A stretch of DNA of 64,000 bases from Corylus avellana (lineage: Eukaryota; Streptophyta; Magnoliopsida; Fagales; Betulaceae): NCBI RefSeq assembly GCF_901000735.1, contig NC_081547.1, positions 18,972,838 to 19,036,837 of the forward strand, in the 5' to 3' direction. Every line of letters begins with the position of its first letter. Position 1 is the stretch's first letter. The notes beneath the pieces are model-generated. The model did not search any database. It saw only the letters and a program-made list of their open reading frames with translations, and was not told the origin of the DNA. Of the stretch, positions 1-9,241 are shown piece by piece. The position numbers and the translations under genes were made by a program.

Positions 1-1433
1 AAGCATATTTGGGACGGCATTATTGAGAAGATAGACAAGTAGTGGGCTAGTTGGAAATGATGTATTTGTCGAAGGGTGGCAGGGTTACCCTTATTAAGAG
101 TACACTTGCCAATTTACCTACGTATTTCATGTTTCTCTTTCCTTTCTCGGCGAGTGTTGGTAACTCTGTTGAGAAGCTCTAGCGTGATTTCTTGTGGAGT
201 GAGTTTGGCAAAGAGTTCAAATATTACTTGGTGAGTTGGTACAAGGTTTGTTCACCGATCTTTGAGGGAGGGTTGGGTATTAAGAATTTGATGGTGTTCA
301 ATTGTACTGTTTTAGGTAAATGGTTGTGGCGCTATGGGATTGAAAGAGAGGCTTGGTGGAGAGTTGTGGTGGACTCTAAATTTGCCGTTTATGGGTGGGT
401 GGTGTTCTCTTGACCTTGTTCGAGTGTTTGGGGTGGGGTTATGGATGAATATTAGGAAAGGATATGAGAAATTCTTGTTTCATACCATTTTTAAGGTGGA
501 AAGATGAATCCAGGGTGAGCTTTTGGCATGATCAATGGTGTGGGGGATGTGGTGTAAAGGCAACTTTTTCAGTTTTATTTGGTATTGCTTGTGCAAAAGA
601 TGACTTTGTTGCGGCTCACTTGGAGTTTTTGGGTGGTTCCAACCAATGGAATGTAGGCTTTGCTAGAGTGGCGCACACTTGGGAGGTGGATATCTTTGCC
701 TCATTTTTCCAGGTGTTGCACTTAGCTAGAGTGAGAAGTGGAAGTGAAGATAAGCTGTGGTGGGTCCCCTCCAAAAGAGGGTTGTTTAAGGTCAAATCCT
801 TCTATTGCTCATTGGCTTGTATTGAAGGGTGCCACTTTCCTTGGAAGAGTGTGTGGTGGACTCAAGTTCCTTTAAGGGTGGCATTTTTTGCTTAGTCGGC
901 AGCTCTAGGTAAGAACCTCACTATGGATAATCTCAGGAAGTAGCACGTCATCGTGATGGACAGATGTTGCATGTGTAAGATGAATGGGGAGTCTGTTGAC
1001 CACCTTCTTCTTCATTCTGACATGGCTTATGCTATTTGGATTGCCTTTTTCAATTGTTTTGGGTTGTCCCGGGTTATGCCTAGATGTGTAGTTGATTTGT
1101 TTGCCTGTTGGTGGACCTATGAAAGTTCGTGAAGTGTCGCGCAATATGGAAGATGGTGCCTACGTGCCTTCTATGGTGTTTATGGTCGGAAATGAATGAC
1201 TCAAGTTTTGAAGACTGGGAAAGGACAATGGAGATTTTATCTTTATTCTTCAAAACTTTGTATATGTGAATAGCTTCTTATGTGTCTCCTCTGTCGATTA
1301 GTTATAGTGACTTCTTTGTTCTTTTTGCTTAATCTAGTTATGTGTGTTTTTTTTTGTACACATCCTATGTACTTAGGGGCACCTTACGCTTTTAATGATA
1401 TTAGTTGATAACTTATAAAAAAAAAAAAAAAAA
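1..1433 (+). mobile_element. L1-type LINE, 3' part of ORF2 plus 3'UTR and poly(A)
   Basis: The left edge of the window lies inside a plant L1-type LINE running rightward. Translations in shifting frames give the region after the reverse transcriptase (GGLGIKNL and GKWLWRYGIERE at about 265-355), the LINE C-terminal block (SFWHDQWC at about 520; WWVPSKRGLFKVKSFY at about 760-810) and a zf-RVT-like CCMCKMNGESVDHLLLH stretch at 965-1015. Frames are broken by stops and indels, so this copy is dead. The 3'UTR ends in a run of A at 1417-1433. Its last bases (gtacttagggg...aacttat-An) match the tails of the LINE pieces ending near 7432 and 20670. The 5' end and left target duplication lie outside the window. 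Confidence 0.85.
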
Positions 1434-1435
1434 TT

Positions 1436-2136
1436 GTTTTAGGCATAAACCACAAAACTCCAAATAGGCCAAATACGAACAATCACAAATCTCTGGCTAT
1501 GTCATGGTGAAGAAGTAGATTATTTGCTGTCTATCCCTTGATCTATGTCGATATTTTACCTGCACCCTTGAAAATGATGAGATTGATGTCATACTCTTTA
1601 TGCTGAAAAAGAATGGTTCATGCAAGGACATAAATTTAATTTGAGAGACAGAATTCTAATGTCAAGCTGGCTCAAGCCAGAGGAACTTTTGCTAAAATAA
1701 TTAAGGAACCATCACCTCTACGCTCTCTTAAGCTTGTGCAGGGCACCTTTGGGTGTTGCAAAACTCATCGATTCCCGATATTGAGCTACTATTGGTAGAG
1801 ATTTCAATCTTAACCACAGTGCATGTTTATGATTAATGCAATGAATCCAATGGATAGTCGTCATGGAGAAGGTGAGGGGTGCATGAAAGGAGGTAGACCC
1901 TCTGTGTCACGTTGGGCCTCAGGTGGTTGTCAATTGATATAAAACTTTTTAGAATCCCAGATAAATTTACAATATCATGGGAAATGATGAAAACTTAAAT
2001 GAGTTATTGACCAAGAGAGAGACGTTGAGGCTTAAAATGTAGATTGGACAGAAAAGTTAGTGTTGCTACTACCTGTTCCAATTGGGAGATAATATTGTGG
2101 CAAGAAAGCTTGCATTTTTCTTTTCTTCTTCTTCTT
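1436..2136. other. Non-coding stretch, no recognisable feature
   Basis: Nothing recognisable was found between the LINE poly(A) and the first copy of the gypsy LTR-like sequence. There are no long open frames, splice-bounded coding blocks or obvious terminal repeats. It may include decayed LTR U3 sequence, but it shows no similarity by eye to the matching part of the right-hand LTR candidate near 8050-8235. Confidence 0.4.
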
Positions 2137-2264
2137 CATCCCTAGTCTATTTAAGCATAATTTTGTATTGTAGTAAGCATCTTTTGATGGATGAAAAAAA
2201 AATCTACTGTTGTTGCCTTCCTCCTCCCGACTGCTCCTCTTTTTTTAGTGCTTCTTCTTCTTCT

Positions 2265-2299
<35 letters not shown>

Positions 2300-2400
2300 T
2301 TAATCCCTAGTCTATATAAGCATAATTTTGTATCATAGTAAGCATCTTTTGATGGATGAAAAAAAAAATTCACTGTTTAAGCATAATTTTGTATTGCCCT
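2137..2400 (+). repeat. LTR-derived segment with local tandem copies
   Basis: A block of about 65 bp (atccctagtctatttaagc...cttttgatggatgaaaaaaaa) at about 2138-2200 is repeated at about 2302-2368, and a third partial copy follows at about 2378-2396. The same block occurs once near 8238-8305 in the right LTR candidate. The repeats flank an expanded CTT run. This looks like a rearranged 5' LTR promoter/R region rather than an intact LTR. Confidence 0.55.
2252..2300 (+). repeat. (CTT)n microsatellite
   Basis: A nearly pure CTT/TTC trinucleotide run interrupted once by CTC. The serine-rich open frame it creates (2082-2303) is a by-product and not a gene. Confidence 0.9.
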
Positions 2401-2699
2401 ACGCCATCTTTGTTTCAGGCAACCACAGGACGTTTCATTAACCACACAAAACCAACTGAACACTCTTACAAAAAATCCCACACAGCCTTACCACCCATCA
2501 GTGTAAAAAAAAAAACAAGAAACCCAAACAGAAAACCAGTGAGACAAATCCCAAACAGTGCAGGATACCTCAAAGGCGTGTCCTTCAAGACCAAGGTCGT
2601 GATACAAGACGTGTACCACCATCGAGTTCATCCCAATCAAACTCATCCATTCCAGTACAGTACCATCAGGAGGTCATAATATGGGCGAGGTCAACAAAA

Positions 2700-3960
2700 T
2701 TATGTAGACCCTAATGAGAGAGTCATGAACATATCAAATTGGAGGCCCCTACTTTTGACGGTCGTCTTGACCAATGGGGTTTCACTAAGTGGTTGCATGA
2801 AATGGACCATTTTTTTTAGTGGTACAAATTATCAGATAATAGGAGGTCAAGTTTGCTAAGATGAAACTCAATGGGAGTGCTCAGCTTTTCTGGGAGTGCG
2901 TCGAGGAACTCCTCATTAGGAGGAATGAGCCTCCTATCCTTGACTGGGTTGAAATGAAGCTTGAACTTCAACAGAAATACTTGCCCCGGTCATATCGAGG
3001 TAACCTTTTGGACCAATGGAAAAATTTGAGCAAGGAAATAGACTTGTCATTGACTATGCTGCACAATTTGATGAGTATAAGATGAGGTGTGCTGTATTCG
3101 AGGATGAAGCTATGGCCCTGAGTAGGTTTATTAGAAGAGGCCTCAATGACGACCTCTGGAGGGAACTTTTTCTCCAAGGTATCACCACCCTTAACCAAGT
3201 GTATACCTTAGTCCATGATTATTAGTTGGCAACCAAAATGCAATTTACAAGGCACATTGACACCTGAAACACAATCACCAAGTCTCTGCCTTTGGGTAGT
3301 AATTCCTTGCTAGGACCTCCTCCTTTGAAATCCAATTCTAAGAGCATTTCTATTAAACTCTTCAAATTTAACTTTTTTCTAAAATTTGAAAAAACTCACA
3401 AAGATGCCATTTAACAAAAGCTCTTTACTCTATTTCAAATTTAACTTTTGTAAGAGAAGCTCTCCAAATACCAAGAGCCAAAAACAGAAAGTTATTTAGC
3501 TTTTTAAGTGTAGATATTCATTTCCCTTCTCTCTATCGTCTACCAAGAACAAAGAAAGAATAAAAAATAATATTTAACGAAAGTAGAGAAAGATATAGAG
3601 AGTTTTGATGTTTGGTACTTTTAAAAGTGGCTCTCTAATTTTGAAAAAGTGGGTTTTTCTCTTCAAATTTAATTCTTTTTTGAAGAGCTTAATAGGAGTG
3701 CTCTAATGGTGCTGCTGCACTTGTTAGGGATGACAAAGGTAAGGGAGTAGCTAGTGATCCACAAGATGCATTTTAGGGTTCAATGCTTCAAGTGTTATGG
3801 TTTCAAGCATGTTGCCTCTAACTGTGCCAACAAGGCCCTTGTCTTTGATGGGAAAGAGTATGTGAGTGAAGAAGAGGCGTCGAAAAACTGATCTATGAGC
3901 CTAACCCTGATGAGTTCTGGGACTTAGATGATGATTGCTCAAGCGATCCTAACCATCTAG
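2700..3960 (+). pseudogene. Ty3/gypsy gag pseudogene with CCHC zinc knuckle
   Basis: This is the Gag of the decayed gypsy element, the protein that would form the retrotransposon particle. Visible blocks are LEAPTFDGRLDQW (about 2733), the FWECVEEL and LQQKYLPRSYR core (2890-3000), FDEYKMRCAV (about 3070) and ALSRFIRRGL (about 3117). A zinc knuckle follows near 3780-3830, with pattern C-x2-C-x4-H-x4-C read as CFKCYGFKHVASNC. The reading frame slips near 3010 and carries several stops. A MITE at 3342-3703 interrupts the linker before the knuckle; flanking codons rejoin in frame (PPPLKSNS then NGAAALVRDD) if it is removed with one target copy. Confidence 0.75.
3342..3703. mobile_element. PIF/Harbinger-type MITE (TSD TAA)
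   Basis: A 362-bp AT-rich element with terminal inverted repeats: GAGCATTTCTATTAAACTC at the left, and the right end read backwards GAGCACTCCTATTAAGCTC. It is flanked on both sides by TAA (3339-3341 and 3704-3706). A 3-bp TWA target duplication and this type of end fit PIF/Harbinger-derived MITEs. Internal sequence (a block ending 'ccaagagccaaaaa') is shared with the element at 47605-47961. It carries no coding capacity. Confidence 0.8.
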
Positions 3961-4139
3961 GTTGCATTCGTGCTACCTCATTTCAGATAGGTTAGCTAGA
4001 GAGTGGCCTTGAAATACCTGGAGTGGGTGTGGTAAGCTGTGCGCGTGAACAACCTAGAGAGGTTTTTGTGGTCTCTCAAGGAGAGCCAATGAAAGAGATA
4101 GGTTCTGGACATTCAGATGCCCCTAAGGTTGTCAAGTTA

Positions 4140-4370
4140 TCTGGTCTTCTAAACCTACCTTATGGTCACATCAATAGGTCAATAGGTTTGAGTCCATTTG
4201 AAGTTGTTAATTGTTATAAGCCTAGAAGACCTTTAGATCTTCTCCTGCTGTCCCCTCATGTTATAGTTCTTGAGTTAGCCAATACATTTGCAGGACATTT
4301 GCATGACTTGCATAATGAGATCAGTAAACAAATTCACTCAAATAATCCCCAATATAAAATTGCAGCTGAT
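4140..4370 (+). pseudogene. Ty3/gypsy integrase C-terminal fragment, left piece
   Basis: The open frame contains the hallmark gypsy integrase block SIGLSPFEVV...YKPRRPLDLL at about 4175-4240, then LHDLHNEISKQI (about 4297) and NNPQYKIAAD up to the LINE insertion. The sequence picks up again at 7441 after the LINE and its target duplication, so the two pieces are one decayed gene interrupted by transposition. Upstream protease, RT and integrase core are missing. Confidence 0.75.
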
Positions 4371-4387
4371 GACTGCTGCAGCTGCAA

Positions 4388-4612
4388 TCAGCTGCAAGGC
4401 ATTTCCCACAAACTCATGATGCCTACCAATTCATCCCACAATAGCTGCCTATCATTATCATCATTGGGACCACACACACCTGCGAAAGCCCATTCGAAGT
4501 TATCACTAATACTTCGAAAAGAACATGCAATGATAAAACGCCCCACACAAATGTCCAACTTTTCCACCACCCTTCTATCCCATATAAGCAAAATACCTCC
4601 AAAAGCTCTTGG
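4388..4612 (-). pseudogene. LINE APE-type endonuclease fragment, inverted
   Basis: On the minus strand the translation reads FGGILLIWDRRVVEKLD, then FAGVCGPNDDNDRQLLWDEL, the pattern of the apurinic/apyrimidinic endonuclease domain at the N-terminus of plant LINE ORF2. It faces away from the RT part of the same element. The breakpoint with the plus-strand part lies near 4605-4620. The stretch between this domain and the start of the plus-strand part is missing, as is common in inverted LINE insertions. Confidence 0.75.
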
Positions 4613-7080
4613 ATGGTATAAGGGAGCTTGACATCTCTGGGGAAGGTAGAGGGTTGAACGATGAGGAAAGGAGGCACAAAGTTGAGTTATCTTCGGAGTT
4701 GGAGAGATTGCTGTTGTGTGAGGAGATAAGCTGGCGTCAAAAATCTCGGGCTCTATGGTTAAGGGAGGGGGACAAGAATACCAAATTCTTTCACAAAGTG
4801 GCAAATTCAAACAAGAGAAACAATGCCATTGAGTCTTTAATTATCAATGGTTCTTTGTCTTCGGAAGCCACTGATATCAAGGCGCACATTGTTCAGTTTT
4901 ATACACAATTGTTCACTGAAAGCTATAGTCGGAGGCCTATACCGGACGGTTTATCGTTTCAGTCTATTGGAAGTGAGGAAGGTTTGTGGTTAGAAAGGGA
5001 TTTTGAAGAAATTAAGGTGCTAGAGGTGGTAAAGGAGTTACAAGGAGATAAATCCCCTGGCCTCGATGGTTTCTCATTGGGTTTTGTGCAATAATGTTGG
5101 GAAGTAATTAAAGAAGATATAATGTATGTTTTCAGTGATTCCCACAACAAGGTAAGGTTTCAAAAAAGCCTTAATGCAACATTTATAGCGCTTATTCCAA
5201 AGAAAGCAGGGGCAGAGGAGTTAAAGGACTTTCGACCTATTAGTTTGGTGGGCATTGTGTATAAATTGATTTCCAAAGTGCTAGCGAATCGACTGAAAAA
5301 TGTGTTAGAGAAGATAATATCAAAGTCTCAAAATGCGTATATCAAGGGGAGACAGATTCTAGATTCAATTCTGATAGCTAATGAATGTATTGATAGCCGG
5401 CTTAGATCTGGTGAACCCGATTTGTTATGTAAATTGGACTTAGAGAAGGCGTATGATCATGTGAATTGGGAGTTTTTGCTATTCATATTGCAACGAAGTG
5501 GGTTTGGGGTGAAATGGAGGAATTGGATAGCGTTCTGTATTTCCACAGTTCGATATTCAATTTTGATTAATGGAGAACCCTTAGGTTTTTTTAGTAGCTC
5601 CCGAGGTATAAGACAAGGGGATCCACCATCTCCTTTTCTGTTTGTTATTGTGATGGAGGCGCTAAGTAGAATGATGGAGGCTACTGAAACTAGTGGTCTT
5701 GTGGCTGGTTTTTCAGTGGGATTAAGGAACAATCCTTATCTCAATGTTTCACATTTGCTGTTTGCTGATGACACATTAATTCTTTGTGGGGCTGATGAGG
5801 AACATCTCAGAAATCTGCGGTGTCTTTTTCTATGTTTTGAAGCGGTCTCGGGACTGAAAATTAACTTGTCAAAGTCTGAGATTGTTCCAATTGGTGAGGT
5901 AGAGGATATTGATAGGCTAGCAAACATTTTTGGGCGTAGGGTGGCAGGATTACCTATGAAATATTTGGGTCTTCCTCTGGGGGTACCTTATAGGTCTACC
6001 ACCATTTGGAATGATATTACTGAGAAGATGGGAAGGAAATTGGCAGATTGGAAGAAAATGTATCTATCAAAGGGTGGGAGGCTTACACTTATCAAAAGTA
6101 CTTTATCCAACCTCCCTACATATTTCTTGTCTTTATTTCCTATTCCTGTGAGTGTGGCGAATAGACTGGAGAAGCTGCAAAGAGATTTCCTGTGGGGTGG
6201 TCTAAATGAGGAGCCCAAGTTCCATCTAGTGAAATGGGCTCAAATTTGTTCTCCCATGCAAGATGGTGGTTTAGGAATTCGAAACTTGCGCACTTTCAAT
6301 CTCGCTTTATTGGGTAAATGGTTATGGCGATATGCAACGGAAAGGGAAGCGTATTGGAGGTTGGTAGTAGAAGTTAAGTATGGGTGTATGAATGGTGGAT
6401 GGTGCACCAAGGTGGTGGAGGCCCTTATGGAGTTGGGGTGTGGAAACATATTCAGAGAGGGTGGAAAGTTTTCTCAAAATTTATTACCTTCGGAGTAGGA
6501 GATGGCTCCCACATTAGATTTTGGCATGATATTTGGTGCGAGGATCAGTCCTTAAAGGAAGCATTTCCTGCATTATTTCGAATTGCGAGTAATAAGGAGG
6601 CATGGGTTAGGGATCATATGTAGCTGGTCAATGGTGTTATACAGTGGAATGTTCATTTTTCACGGGCAGTACAGGATTGGGAGGTAGAGGTGGTGATGGC
6701 TTTTTTTGGGAAGTTATATGCTTTCCGTAATCACATGGGGGTGTCGGATTGCATGCGGTGGACTCCTTCTAAATGACATATCTTTGAGGTCAGGTCTTTT
6801 TTTTCGTAAGCTTTCTTCCTTGGGGACATCCTCTTTCCTGTGGAGGAGTATATGAAAAGTAAAAGTTCCATTGAGAGTTAGTTTCTTTGTGGACAGTGAC
6901 TCTTGGAAAGATTTTAACCTTGGATAATTTGCATAAAAGAGATATCATTGTGGTGGGATGGTGTTGTATGTGCAAACACAATGGCGAGTCTGTAAACCAT
7001 CTTCTTCTTCACTGTGAAGTGGCCCGAACTTTATGGAGTATAGTTCTCTCTTTTTACTGTTACTTGGGTCATGCCTAATG
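4613..7080 (+). pseudogene. LINE ORF2: reverse transcriptase and zf-RVT
   Basis: This is the polymerase of the nested LINE. Visible RT motifs include [19 protein letters not shown] (about 5190), [13 protein letters not shown] (about 5432), [11 protein letters not shown] (about 5612) and the catalytic LLFADDTL (about 5756). After the thumb region come YLGLPLG (about 5962), GGLGIRNL (about 6270) and [12 protein letters not shown] (about 6315). A zf-RVT-like [18 protein letters not shown] stretch lies at 6963-7016. One in-frame TAA at 5092-5094 splits an otherwise open frame from 4609 to about 6380. A frameshift near 6380 and further stops (6621, 6775) end it. The copy is dead but rather well preserved, so insertion is not ancient. 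Confidence 0.85.
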
Positions 7081-7440
7081 AAGTGGTAGATTTGTTAGCC
7101 TGTTGGCGCGGTCAGTGAGGCATTATTTTAGCTAAGAAGGTATGGCAAATTACACCATTGTGCGTCATGTGGATTATTTGGCGAGAGTGGAATGGAAGAT
7201 GTTTTGAAGATCAAGAAAGGTCAATGGAGGAGCTCAAAAAGTTGTTTATTCAAACTCTGTTCCATTGGACTGACGCTTTTAGTATGCCTCAATTTTCTAC
7301 TGTGTCTCAATTTTTATCTTTATGTTCTTCTTTCTGCCTTTAGTGGAGCATTTTTTTGTATTCTTCTTGTGTACTAGGGTTGCGCCCCTCTGTGCTTTTC
7401 AATCAATCACTTATTTATCAAAAAAAAAAAAAAAAATTGC

Positions 7441-7800
7441 AGCTGATTTATGTAGGAGTCTCATTGATTTTCATTTAGAGGATTATGTCATGGTCTGGAT
7501 TAAATCCAAAGAGTCTCCACATGGATCTGTTTGAAAATTGCAAGCTGTAGTGCTTGGCTTTTCAAAGTGTTGCAGTGGGTTGGGCCAAAAGTATATGCCA
7601 TTGATGTTCCACCCGACCCTGGTATTAGCTTCACACTTAATGTAGAGGATCTATTTGCTTATACAGGACCCACTATTATCCCAAATGATCCTTTCAAGGA
7701 GCCTTCCCTTGTCCCCAATACCAATCCTAAACTTGATCCTAGCTGCTTCTTGAGTTCTTATGGGGGAGGCTGTTCGCAGCATGTTGAGCCATTCCTCACC
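7441..7800 (+). pseudogene. Ty3/gypsy integrase C-terminal fragment, right piece
   Basis: This continues the integrase tail broken by the LINE. It reads LCRSLIDFHLEDYVMVWIKS (about 7447-7505), then after a frame slip LFKVLQWVGPKVYAIDVPPD (about 7558-7617), a typical gypsy integrase C-terminal 'GPFKVL...YVIDLP' block, then NVEDLFAYTGP (about 7639). Several indels and stops are present. Decayed 3' internal sequence and the right LTR follow. Confidence 0.75.
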
Positions 7801-8045
7801 CATACAACCATCCTTTCCACCAGCACATAAAGAAAATATTGCTGCTATTTGGATGAGCAGGTTCTTTTTTCCAGGGATGGAGGAGTCCAACGTTTCCCAG
7901 TTCGTTGGAGAGGCCAACTAGACTAAAACCGCACATGGGTCGCCAAAGACATGTTGCAGCAGCTTGATCCTGATCCTTGGGAGTACTACCAGAGCTACTA
8001 GAAGCTATACTCGACGGGGTCAACTTCTTCCTGTCCTGGGAGAGT

Positions 8046-8430
8046 TGATGGGGACACCCAATACGGGTCAGTGATTACACATGTTTGGCCTTGATATGTT
8101 ATGATATTTTATTGTTATCTTATTTTATTTTTCAATGGGATGGTATTTTTCAGACTTTGGGTTATGTTAATTTAGTTGAGCTTTATGTTATTTTAGTGGG
8201 GCTATCAGCCCAAGTGTCAATAAGGTTAGGGTTAGGATTTTATCCCTACTCTATTTAAACATAATTTTGTATTGTGGTAAGCAACTTTTGATGAATAAAG
8301 AAAACAATTGACTGTTGCCGCCTTCCTCCTCCTGACTTCTCCTCTCTCCCGTGCTTCTTCTTCTCTCCTCTTCTCAGCTTCTTCTCTCTCTTCAAACTTT
8401 CTTCTCAATTGCTTGTTTTCCCACATCACT
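8046..8430 (+). repeat. Candidate 3' LTR of the gypsy element
   Basis: A purine-rich gggagagt is followed by TGATGGGGACACCC, a plausible LTR start. The body carries a TATA-like ctctatttaaac (about 8250), an AATAAA-like gaataaag (about 8294) and a CTTCTTCTCTCC-rich tail. The last 200 bp match 2137-2300. The exact right end is uncertain. Confidence 0.45.
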
Positions 8431-8449
8431 TAGCATCATGCTAGCATGA

Positions 8450-9241
8450 GATTAGATCATCTAGGAAGTACATTTGCAGAAACAACTGATTTAAAGTCTA
8501 AGCTTAGATGTAGCAATGCTCGTTGCTGACTAGGCATTTACTAGTGCTTATTATCAAAAGGCTCCTATTTTGCTGACTTTTAGTAAGAGTGTTTGAAAAT
8601 GCTCATTTTCATGTATTAGAGCAAGCGTAGGTCACAAACATATATCTGGACCGATTTGTCTTTACAAAAAGGCAAAAATAAGTGACAAACTCATATTTCA
8701 TGCCCCAAAATTAAGTATTCTTTTTGGTCAAACAGTTTGTACCATCTTAATAAGGCTTGGAGGACATTCATCCACCTAAGGTTCTGAAATATGTGGGGTA
8801 CTGCTACTTGCCAGCACATATTGACAAAAATTGTTTATACAGTAATGGCTTGTTGATATAGTGGTAATTATTTAGTATTTAGGGGCATTCTGATTTTTCT
8901 TTGTTTATGATGTTCCTAGTATCCTAAGATATTATTAGAACAAAAGGTTTTAGTGATGCAGACAAAAAAAATTAAAGAAACCTACTTTTGCCTACTCCAG
9001 CTCATAGTCCAGATACGTCATTACACAGCTCACACCTCCTCATTTTCAATTAAAATATTTCTTAGGCTTTTTCAGTTTTAATATGTTGCATAATATCTCT
9101 CACGAAGATTCTGATTATTTCTTCATCCTTTGGTCCTTTTTCTATCACAGACTAGTCTTTCTTCCTCAACTATTTTTATTTGGATCCAGTTTTAATCTCC
9201 TCCATTTGTGATTGTTTATACATTTATGCATTTTCTTTCAG
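8450..9241 (+). other. MFP1 upstream intron sequence
   Basis: No coding block was found here. The stretch ends in a pyrimidine-rich tract and the AG acceptor at 9240-9241. It is read as the 3' part of the intron before the first visible MFP1 exon. The intron would extend left through the transposon nest if the 5' exons exist upstream of the window. Confidence 0.5.

Larger units (their letters stand above)
4371..7432 (+). mobile_element. L1-type LINE with 15-bp TSD and inverted 5' end
   Basis: A 3.06-kb LINE insertion flanked by identical target duplications AAAATTGCAGCTGAT (4356-4370 and 7433-7447; the A bases on the right merge with the tail). Most of it reads on the plus strand (ORF2 from about 4613, RT, zf-RVT, poly(A) at about 7420-7436). 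The first about 240 bp read on the minus strand and encode part of the APE endonuclease (GGILLIWDRR and FAGVCGPNDD). A 5'-inverted LINE with one clean TSD is the usual product of twin priming. Confidence 0.85.
2130..8430 (+). mobile_element. Ty3/gypsy LTR retrotransposon, internally deleted and nested-into
   Basis: Pieces of a plus-strand Ty3/gypsy element appear in the expected order: LTR-like sequence (2137-2400), gag (2700-3960), then integrase C-terminal sequence split by a LINE (4140-4370 and 7441-7800), then LTR-like sequence again (about 8046-8430). The two LTR parts share TATA-like ctctattta, 'cataattttgtattg', 'aagca.cttttgatg' and a CTTCC/CTTCTTC-rich tail. Protease, reverse transcriptase, RNase H and the integrase core are absent, so gag-end sequence joins integrase-end sequence between about 4090 and 4150. 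The element cannot move by itself. LTR edges are approximate; I see no target duplication. Confidence 0.7.

Noticed and set aside
2082..2303. Serine-rich 73-codon frame
   Set aside because: It is a translation of the (CTT)n microsatellite and LTR sequence.
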